Shown piece after piece: positions 23,488 through 30,097 of a stretch of DNA of 30,097 nt (positions within the stretch are counted from its first letter, which is position 1; every line of letters starts with the position of its first letter). Source of the stretch: CAZFAP01 sp964516325. GTDB taxonomy: Bacteria > Auribacterota > JABMQX01. Position numbers and translations under genes: made by a program. The stretch spans positions 1 through 30,097 of the forward strand of contig CAZFAP010000038.1 in the NCBI GenBank assembly GCA_964516325.1, written 5' to 3'. The notes under the pieces were generated by a model. It did no database searches. It saw only the letters and a list, made by a program, of their open reading frames with translations, and was not told the DNA's origin.

Positions 23488-26196
23488 ATGTCCGCGAGAA
23501 AATTCACGAGACCCTTCGTCAGTTTGCGAGTCGCCTTGGTGTGCTTTCCTCTCTTTCTGGCGGCGGCAGCTCATGAGGCGTGGAGCGAGCTGCCGTCGGA
23601 GGTTGTGATTCCCGTTCCGCGGGCAGAGGAGGCTTCCAGGCTGCGAAACCTCTTGGAGAACGCGGACTTCAATAAGGACGTTGACGCTCCTGCGGAGGGA
23701 TGGGGGAAGTACGAACTGGGCTGTTCGCTCGTCAAGAAACAGGGACGCCGTGGCGGCCGGTGCCTTGTGTGTGAGAACTCCGGGAGAACCCAACAACGCG
23801 GCGCCGTCGCCCACCTGACTCTGAATCAGAGAAGTGCGATTCCGCTGTACGTCGAGGGGTGGAGCAAGGCGGAGAACGTCTCGGGCGGCAGCAACGCGGA
23901 TTATTCTATTTATGTTGACTGCATCTACGACGACGGAACGCCTCTCTGGGGGACGAACGCCCCCTTCTCCACCGGTACCCACGGATGGCAGAAAGTCTCC
24001 TTCTTCGTGACCCCTGCAAGACCCATCAAGAGCCTCTCTCTGTACCTTCTGTTCCGTTCTCATTCCGGAAAGGCCTGGTTCGACGACATCAGGCTGACTC
24101 AATTGACCTCGTCGGGCGCCCCAAGCTTTGACGGTGTGCCCGCGCTGAGACCAGGCGGAGCCCCGCTCCGTACACCGCCCGAAGCGGCGATAAGTTCCGG
24201 GGACGGCTTTGTGCTGGGCCTCGATAAGTCGGGAAGCGCTTCCATCCTGAGCGCCAACGGCCGTCCCGTCAGATTCACCGGTGCGCCCTCCGGTTTTTTC
24301 GCCCGAGACGCTGCCGCGCGGTCTGCCTTTCACTCCTTTCGCGGCACGACCTCCCCGGGTAAAGCAGGTCGAGGTGTCCTTTCGATGAGGTCCGCATCTC
24401 TTGGCCTCGAACTCGACGTGACGGTCGAAGGGACAGAAAGCGCCCTCGAGGTCGCCGGTACTTTGAGCGATCCGATGCGGAGGGACCGCTCCGTTTCTCT
24501 GTACTTCGGGCTTCCGGTGGGCGGCAAGAAGTGGGTCTGGTGGGACGATGCGACCTCACGACGGAATGCGGCGGAGGAAGGGGAGTTCCGAAACGTCGTG
24601 CCCGTCGGCGCCGGGGAAAACGGAACCATGTCGCGGTATCCGCTCTGTGCGCTCTCCGACGCGAACAGCGGCATTGGCTTGTCTATCGCTGTCCCGATGG
24701 ATTGCCCGCGGCTCTATCGCCTCGCTTACGATGCCGACCGTGGAATTCTCTACATCGTTTACGACTTTGGGCTTTGCCACGACGTGGAAGCCTTTCCGGG
24801 GAAAGCATCGTTCCGATTCATCATTTACAGCTTCGAGCCAGGGTGGGGTTTTCGCGGAGCGTTGAAAAAATATTGCGACCTCTATCCGCAGTTCTTTGCC
24901 AAAAGGGTGAAGGACGAAGGGCTGTGGATGGCGTTTCTGAAAATCTCCAGCATCGAGAACCTCGAGGATTTCGGATTCGTCTTCAAGGAAGGGAACAACG
25001 AGACCAAATTCGACGACGAGCATGGGATTCTGACGTTCCGCTACACAGAGCCTCAGACCTACTGGCAGAAGATGCCGAAGGAAGTTGACCGCACGTACCA
25101 GGGCTGCGTGGATTTCCTGAAAAGAAGCGCGGCTGAGGGAAACCGCAGTGCTCTCGCGACGGTCTCGTCGGGGATTTTTGACGAAAGGGGGAACTATCGG
25201 CTCACGGTTGAGAATGCGCCCTGGTGCGATGGATGCGTTTTTGCTCTGAATCCATCCCCGCGGCTGAAAGGCGAACTGACGAAAGGCAAGCTGAACTACG
25301 ACCCGAGTGAGGCGGACCGTCAGTACGTCGAGTCCTCCGAGCAGGGGCTGGACGGGGAATACCTCGACTCGCTCGAAGGATGGAGCACGCTCTGCAATTT
25401 CCGTCGGGAGCACTTTGCGTCCGCAGGAATTCCCCTGACCTTCGACACTCTCACGAAGAAGCCCTGCATCCTCAACGCCTTTTCCATCTACGAGTTCGCA
25501 AGCTACATTTCCGAGGATGTCCACAAGCGCGGCGAGCTGATGATGGCGAACAGCGTCCCGCTGCGCTTCGGCTTTCTATGCCACCTCTTCGATACTTGCG
25601 GGATCGAGATTAACTGGAAACGCCGCGGGACGTTCCAGCCGGAAGAAGAATGGATCATGAACTACCGTCGGGCGATGATGTCCCAGAAGCCGTACCTCTT
25701 TTTGATGAACACCGACTTCAACTCGTGGACGTACGACGACACGGAGAGATATATCAGGCGCTGCATGTTCTACGCGTTTTATCCGAGCTTCTTCAGCGCT
25801 GACGCCTCTACGAGTCATTATTTCTCTCAGCCACGGCTGTACAACCGCGACCGACCGCTTTTCAAGAAGTACCTGCCGATCATTCGTGAACTCGGCAAGG
25901 CGGGATGGCAGCCCATACCTCATGCCGCGACCTTTGACCCCGACGTGCGGATCGAGCGCTACGGGGAGAGTCTGGACCGCGGGCTCTATTTCACTCTGCT
26001 AAATACTTCCAGCAAAAAGAAAGAAGCGACCGTCGAGGTTGATTTAGCCGCCGTGGGTCTCGCCGGAAGACAATTCTCCGCCGCAATCGTCAGCTCGACC
26101 GCAGTCATTCAACTTGACTGGCGCGGTAGGGTCGTCCTTATGACGCTGACACTTTCCCCCGGCGACACGGAGGTGGTCCGACTGCGCGAAAGGTAG
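23488..26196 (+). CDS. Large secreted putative glycoside hydrolase, unclassified (902 aa)
   Basis: ATG 23488 lies behind GGAGG (23477-23481, spacing 6). Signal peptide 1-33 (LRVALVCFPLFLAAAAHEAW). Residues ~50-205 resemble a CBM4/9-like jelly-roll (LLENADFNKDVDAPAEGWGK; KAWFDDIRLTQL). Residues ~230-460 look like a β-sandwich of the kind that precedes glycosidase barrels (KWVWWDDATSRR, FRFIIYSFEPGWGFRGALKK). Residues ~470-800 are a probable α/β barrel: KFDDEHGILTFRYTEPQTYW, LDGEYLDSLEGW (D622, E624, D627, E630) and FFSADASTSHYF. Residues ~815-902 are a final β-domain (GLYFTLLNTS; LSPGDTEVVRL). The acidic cluster DGEYLDSLE is the best active-site candidate. I recall similar uncharacterised proteins in planctomycete-like genomes but no assigned CAZy family. 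It closes the exported carbohydrate-active island. Confidence 0.72.
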   Translation: MSARKFTRPFVSLRVALVCFPLFLAAAAHEAWSELPSEVVIPVPRAEEASRLRNLLENADFNKDVDAPAEGWGKYELGCSLVKKQGRRGGRCLVCENSGRTQQRGAVAHLTLNQRSAIPLYVEGWSKAENVSGGSNADYSIYVDCIYDDGTPLWGTNAPFSTGTHGWQKVSFFVTPARPIKSLSLYLLFRSHSGKAWFDDIRLTQLTSSGAPSFDGVPALRPGGAPLRTPPEAAISSGDGFVLGLDKSGSASILSANGRPVRFTGAPSGFFARDAAARSAFHSFRGTTSPGKAGRGVLSMRSASLGLELDVTVEGTESALEVAGTLSDPMRRDRSVSLYFGLPVGGKKWVWWDDATSRRNAAEEGEFRNVVPVGAGENGTMSRYPLCALSDANSGIGLSIAVPMDCPRLYRLAYDADRGILYIVYDFGLCHDVEAFPGKASFRFIIYSFEPGWGFRGALKKYCDLYPQFFAKRVKDEGLWMAFLKISSIENLEDFGFVFKEGNNETKFDDEHGILTFRYTEPQTYWQKMPKEVDRTYQGCVDFLKRSAAEGNRSALATVSSGIFDERGNYRLTVENAPWCDGCVFALNPSPRLKGELTKGKLNYDPSEADRQYVESSEQGLDGEYLDSLEGWSTLCNFRREHFASAGIPLTFDTLTKKPCILNAFSIYEFASYISEDVHKRGELMMANSVPLRFGFLCHLFDTCGIEINWKRRGTFQPEEEWIMNYRRAMMSQKPYLFLMNTDFNSWTYDDTERYIRRCMFYAFYPSFFSADASTSHYFSQPRLYNRDRPLFKKYLPIIRELGKAGWQPIPHAATFDPDVRIERYGESLDRGLYFTLLNTSSKKKEATVEVDLAAVGLAGRQFSAAIVSSTAVIQLDWRGRVVLMTLTLSPGDTEVVRLRER

Positions 26197-26210
26197 CGCT
26201 CTTCTGCAAT

Positions 26211-26372
26211 GTGTTGTGGCTCTCAACAGCAGAGACCGCAAAGGTCGCAGAGGGGGGTTCCGTTGTCGTCCTCGCGTCCGCTGCCGCTTCCCACGAGCAG
26301 CGGGACAAGCGGGGCTTCACGGCGCCGGTCGCTGGGGACGGTTTGCTGTACATCGTTGGTGCTCGAGAATAG
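26211..26372 (+). pseudogene. Remnant of a collagen-binding-like glycosidase tail
   Basis: A frame ending at TAG 26370-26372 reads ...AKVAEGGSVVVLAS...DKRGFTAPVAGDGLLYIVGA. It resembles the last ~40 residues of glycosidase copy 2 (SEGAAVKAEKVAGGEKREF, TAPFSGDAVLYIF). No upstream part of such a gene is present, because the preceding gene ends at 26196. This is the third trace of this tail in the window. The start given is arbitrary. The beginning also contains AGAGACCGCAAAGGTCGCAG, which could belong to a simple intergenic repeat instead. Confidence 0.55.
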
Positions 26373-26426
26373 GAACGGCAGTGTCGAATTCCGGGAACGA
26401 AGGAGTGGATGGAAGGAGCTTGAACC

Positions 26427-27197
26427 ATGGTTGACTACATCAGGATTATTCCTTGTCTGGACCTCAAGGACGGAAGGGTGGTCAAGGGAGTGTATTTCAT
26501 CAACCTCCGAGACGCCGGGGACCCCGTCGAAAACGCCGAGTTCTACGAGAAGGAAGGAGCAGATGAGATTGCCATGCTCGACATAACCGCCACAGTAGAA
26601 GGGCGGAAGACGCACATGGAGGTCGTCCGGAAGGTTGTGTCAGCGGTGAGCGTTCCGGTGACGGTCGGCGGAGGAATTTCCTCCCTCGACGACATCGCCA
26701 GAATCCTGGACACCGGGGCGTCCGCGGTTTCCATCTCGAGCGCCGCGTTTCGCAATCCAGGCCTGATTTCCGAGGCGGCGAATCGCTTCGGACGCGAGAG
26801 AATCATCGTCGCCATTGACGTGGACCGAAACGGAGCTCTCCCCTCGGGCTATGAGGTCTATGTTGACGGAGGCCGAACGGCCACGGGTTCGGACGCGGTT
26901 GAGTTTGCCCGGAAAGCGAAGGAACTGGGCGCCGGACAACTTCTCCCAACGAGCAAGGCGACGGATGGAACACAAGGCGGCTACGACCTCGCGATCACCC
27001 GCGCAATGGCGGAAGCCACGGGACTGCCGGTCATCGCTTCCGGCGGCGCAGGGACGCTCGAGCACATGTACCTCGCAGTCGCCGAAGGCAAAGCGTCCGC
27101 TATCCTGGCAGCGTCCGTGTTTCACTTCCGGGAGATTTCAATCCCCGAGCTCAAGAAGTACCTTTCGGAACGCGGAGTCAAGGTTTCCACGCGATGA
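26427..27197 (+). CDS. hisF: Imidazole glycerol phosphate synthase cyclase subunit HisF (or HisF-like paralogue)
   Basis: A 256-residue protein, full family length; ATG 26427 behind AAGGAG (26413-26418, spacing 8). A (β/α)8 barrel with RIIPCLDLKDGRVVKG, NLRDAGDPV, DEIAMLDITA, VPVTVGGGI, VAIDVDR, IASGGAGTLEH and ILAASVFHFREI. The two catalytic Asp of HisF (D11 and D130 in Thermotoga) are present as D12 and D131. HisF with HisH makes imidazole glycerol phosphate and AICAR in histidine synthesis. Several usually invariant positions differ: K99 is A100, E167 is Q171 (two of the four ammonia-gate residues), N103 is S104, and the SxDRDG loop is SKATDG. No HisH, HisA or other his gene is adjacent. 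The neighbour is a glycosyltransferase, so a role in amidino-sugar synthesis by a HisF paralogue is possible. Confidence 0.85.
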   Translation: MVDYIRIIPCLDLKDGRVVKGVYFINLRDAGDPVENAEFYEKEGADEIAMLDITATVEGRKTHMEVVRKVVSAVSVPVTVGGGISSLDDIARILDTGASAVSISSAAFRNPGLISEAANRFGRERIIVAIDVDRNGALPSGYEVYVDGGRTATGSDAVEFARKAKELGAGQLLPTSKATDGTQGGYDLAITRAMAEATGLPVIASGGAGTLEHMYLAVAEGKASAILAASVFHFREISIPELKKYLSERGVKVSTR

Positions 27198-27267
27198 ACC
27201 CGGAGCGTCCCCGGGCACGTCAAACAAGGGCGGACTGCGGACCTACTATCATGAGGCAAGTTCCTTA

Positions 27268-28062
27268 ATGACGAACAAACCAAGCAGCGACAAAACGCAG
27301 CCCATTTCGGGCTGTGTCATCACGTACAACGAGGAGGAAAACATCCGGGCCTGCCTTGAGAGCCTGAGTTTCTGCGATGAGATCGTCGTGGTTGACTCGT
27401 TCAGCACGGACCGGACGCTCGAGATATCCCGCAAATACACCGACCGAATTTTCCAGAACAAGTACGAGGGAAACATTACCCAGAAGAATTTCGCTCTGGG
27501 CAAAGTCAAGAGCGAATGGGTTCTTTCGTTAGACGCCGACGAGCGAGTTTCTCCGGAACTGCGCGCGGAGATCCTGGAGGAGTCCGCCAAGGGCCTCGGC
27601 CGCTGCTCCGGTTTTCTCATCAAGCGACACGTCTATTATCTTGGGAAGTGGATCAATCATTGCGGCTGGTATCCGGACTACAAGCTCCGCCTCTTCAACA
27701 AAAACCACGGGCACTTCGGCGGCTCGGAGCCTCACGACACATTTATCACCAACGGGAGAGTCCTACGGCTCCGGGGAGAAATCCACCATTATCCGTGCGC
27801 AAGCCTCTCGGAGCACCTGGCGACGATTGACAAGTATTCGACCATAACCGCCGCGAGACTCCTGAACTGCTCCATAGGGAGAGCCTGTGCCCTGTTACTC
27901 CTTGCTCCCATGGCGAAGTTTGTCGAGATGTACGTCATAAAACGCGGATTCCTCGACGGCGTGCACGGGCTGATTATTTGCCTGGTCTCCTCCTTTTCCA
28001 GATTTCTGAGATACGCGAAGGTGATCGAACTCAACTTGTCGAAAAAGAGACGGAAAGTATGA
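27268..28062 (+). CDS. Family 2 glycosyltransferase, WaaE/KdtX-like
   Basis: A 264-residue protein if it starts at ATG 27268 (MTNKPSSDKTQPISGCVITY). The open frame extends further upstream across the end of hisF, but that part has no family similarity. GT-A motifs: VITYNEEENI at the N-terminus, VVDSFSTDRT, and the DxD-type metal site SLDADERV. Then LIKRHVYYLGKWINHCGWYP and KLRLFNKNHGHFGG, typical of the WaaE/KdtX branch that adds a sugar to lipopolysaccharide core or similar glycolipids. The C-terminal region is hydrophobic and basic (ACALLLLAPMAKF; GLIICLVSSFSRFLRYAK), fitting membrane association. Only a weak GAGG (27253-27256) precedes the start. The stop overlaps the next start by 4 bp (ATGA), so translation is probably coupled with the peptidase. 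Confidence 0.88.
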   Translation: MTNKPSSDKTQPISGCVITYNEEENIRACLESLSFCDEIVVVDSFSTDRTLEISRKYTDRIFQNKYEGNITQKNFALGKVKSEWVLSLDADERVSPELRAEILEESAKGLGRCSGFLIKRHVYYLGKWINHCGWYPDYKLRLFNKNHGHFGGSEPHDTFITNGRVLRLRGEIHHYPCASLSEHLATIDKYSTITAARLLNCSIGRACALLLLAPMAKFVEMYVIKRGFLDGVHGLIICLVSSFSRFLRYAKVIELNLSKKRRKV

Positions 28063-29552
28063 AAAGGAAATTGCGTTATCCAGTGAGCGTAATTTGCATC
28101 GTAGCGGCGGTGTCGGTGTTCACGTTCTGTGCGGCGCAGGACTTGCGCCTGGATGTCAACGAGCACACCCTATCCAACGGGCTGAAAGTCTTGACCCTCG
28201 AGAGACATCGGACCCCCATATTCTCGGCGTACATTTACTACCGCGTCGGTTCCGTCAATGAGAGCACAGGGAGCACGGGCATTTCTCACTTTATCGAGCA
28301 CCTGATGTGGAAAGGAACGCGGACCCTCGGCACGAAGGACTTCGCCGCAGAGCTTGAGATCATGCGCCAGAAGGACGAAGTGATGGGGCAGCTCGATGAG
28401 GAGATGCGGCGCGAAGAAAAACGCCCCGAGGTCATCGAGGGTCTCCAGAAGCGCTTCAAGGAACTGGACCGCGAGCACAAGAAGCTCATCGTGAGCAACG
28501 AGATTGACAAGATTTACGCCGAGAACGGCGCCAACGACGTGAACGCATCAACTTGGTTGGACTGGACGAATTACTACTTGAGCCTTCCCAGCAACCGGTT
28601 TGAGCTATGGTGCGCCATCGAATCGGACATCATGCGATACCCGGTCTTCCGGGAGTTCTACCAGGAAAGAAGCGTTGTACAGGAAGAGAGGCGATGGAGG
28701 TACGAGAACGATCCGGGCGGCGCGCTCTACGAGCAGTTGATTGGCGCCGCATACGTCGCGCATCCGTACGGGAGACCGGTCATCGGAGCGATGTCCGACA
28801 TCCAAAACTATAGTCGCCGGGAGACACGAGATTTCTACACGCTATACTACGCCCCAAACCGGGCGATCATTTGTCTTGTCGGGGACATTCACCCGGAGAA
28901 AGCACTACTGACGATCGAAAAATACTTTGGCTCGATTCCACAGCAGCCAGACCCTCCTCCGGTCATATCGGTAGAACCTGAGCAGAAAGGGGAAAGAAGA
29001 GTAGCGGTGGAATTCGACGCCAATCCGCAGCTCGCCATTGCCTACCACAAAGTGGGGATGACGGACGCCGACCAACCGGTTTTCGACGTCCTGGCGCAGG
29101 TTCTCTCGTCCGGGAGGACGTCGCGGCTGTACAAGAGGCTGGTTCAGGAACTGGAGATTGCGACGGACGTGTCGTCCGGCGACTTCGAGAGCAAGTATCC
29201 GAATCTGTACTACATATTTGTCGAGCCGAGGGCGCCTCATTCGATCGAGGAGGTGGAGCGGGCGGTTTATGTCGAGTTGGAGCGCCTCCAGAAGGAGCCT
29301 GTCTCCGACTGGGAATTGGACAAAGCCAAAAACCGCCTGGAGGCGAGCTTTATCTCCGACCTCGAGTCCAACGACGGTCTGGCAGCGAAGATCGGCATGT
29401 ACGAGGCAATCGAGAGCTGGCGCCGCATCAATACCGTCCTCGATAAGTGGAAGGCGGTTTCCGCCCAGGACATCATGCGGGTGACAAAGACCTACCTGAA
29501 AAAGAGCAACCGCACCGTCGCCTTCATCGAGAAAATCACCCCGAATGAATAG
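28059..29552 (+). CDS. M16 family zinc metallopeptidase (insulinase/pitrilysin-like), exported
   Basis: A 497-residue protein starting at ATG 28059, in the ATGA overlap with the glycosyltransferase. Signal peptide about 1-26 (YPVSVICIVAAVSVFTFCAA). The zinc motif HxxEH is intact: GISHFIEHLMWKGT, with H77, E80 and H81. The third ligand is probably a Glu of VVQEERRW (E209/E210). A charged helical insertion (~95-155, LDEEMRREEKRPEVIEGLQK) separates the two parts of the active-site domain. The C-terminal half carries the second M16 domain (FDVLAQVLSSGRTSRLYKRL, ASFISDLESNDGLAAKIGMY). It is a single two-domain subunit; many bacterial M16 enzymes work as pairs, but no partner gene is visible downstream. 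Expected role: degradation or processing of peptides in the periplasm. Confidence 0.93.
   Translation: MKRKLRYPVSVICIVAAVSVFTFCAAQDLRLDVNEHTLSNGLKVLTLERHRTPIFSAYIYYRVGSVNESTGSTGISHFIEHLMWKGTRTLGTKDFAAELEIMRQKDEVMGQLDEEMRREEKRPEVIEGLQKRFKELDREHKKLIVSNEIDKIYAENGANDVNASTWLDWTNYYLSLPSNRFELWCAIESDIMRYPVFREFYQERSVVQEERRWRYENDPGGALYEQLIGAAYVAHPYGRPVIGAMSDIQNYSRRETRDFYTLYYAPNRAIICLVGDIHPEKALLTIEKYFGSIPQQPDPPPVISVEPEQKGERRVAVEFDANPQLAIAYHKVGMTDADQPVFDVLAQVLSSGRTSRLYKRLVQELEIATDVSSGDFESKYPNLYYIFVEPRAPHSIEEVERAVYVELERLQKEPVSDWELDKAKNRLEASFISDLESNDGLAAKIGMYEAIESWRRINTVLDKWKAVSAQDIMRVTKTYLKKSNRTVAFIEKITPNE

Positions 29553-30097
<545 letters not shown>

Noticed and set aside
26815..27267. In-frame upstream extension of the glycosyltransferase to 26815
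   Set aside because: This part overlaps hisF in another frame and has no similarity to the family; the GT-A domain begins soon after ATG 27268.
28059..28140. Lipoprotein signal (FTFCAAQ) for the M16 peptidase
   Set aside because: The residues before Cys (FTF) do not fit a lipobox; a type I signal peptide is more likely.

Overview
This is a GC-rich bacterial contig end, probably from a metagenome assembly. The last 51 bases are a pure C run, which looks like a sequencing or assembly artefact. The gene set includes Gfo/Idh/MocA oxidoreductases (one with a Tat signal), FG-GAP repeat proteins, DUF4038/collagen-binding-type glycoside hydrolases, very large PKD/CBM surface proteins, a bacterial mS38-like microprotein and many GC-rich intergenic repeats. 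This points to the Planctomycetota/PVC neighbourhood or a similar polysaccharide-degrading phylum (for example Sumerlaeota or Hydrogenedentota). I cannot place it more closely from sequence alone.

Layout. Positions 1-3289 are read leftwards: an HNH endonuclease, then two tandem paralogous Gfo/Idh/MocA oxidoreductases, the second cut by the window edge. A divergent promoter region (about 3435-3515) with mirror-image -35 boxes separates these from a rightward unit: a 29-residue mS38/COX24-like protein and a 1010-residue secreted TPR protein. mnmG (tRNA modification) follows at 7142-8959. A 0.7 kb stretch of repeats then leads to a leftward zinc-ribbon/DUF2569 membrane protein (9676-10302) with its own recognisable promoter.

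Positions 10854-26196 form a rightward island of exported proteins likely to act on complex carbohydrates: an FG-GAP repeat protein, two paralogous glycoside hydrolases with collagen-binding-like tails, a 2300-residue modular surface protein, a chimeric pseudogene, and a 902-residue unclassified putative glycosidase. The giant protein carries two tandem C39-peptidase-like domains in which the expected catalytic Cys is Asp. Both ends of its mature chain carry the same three-domain block. The pseudogene joins a piece of the giant gene to the 3' end of the second glycosidase gene; patches identical over 47 and about 83 bp suggest gene conversion. A third remnant of the same tail lies just before hisF.

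Positions 26427-29552 hold a HisF homologue with substitutions at ammonia-gate positions, a WaaE-like glycosyltransferase and an M16 zinc peptidase. The last two overlap by 4 bp (ATGA) and are probably co-transcribed. The rest, to the poly-C end, is intergenic repeat material, including a second copy of a two-part repeat that also follows mnmG.

No tRNA, rRNA, CRISPR array, transposase or integrase was recognised.
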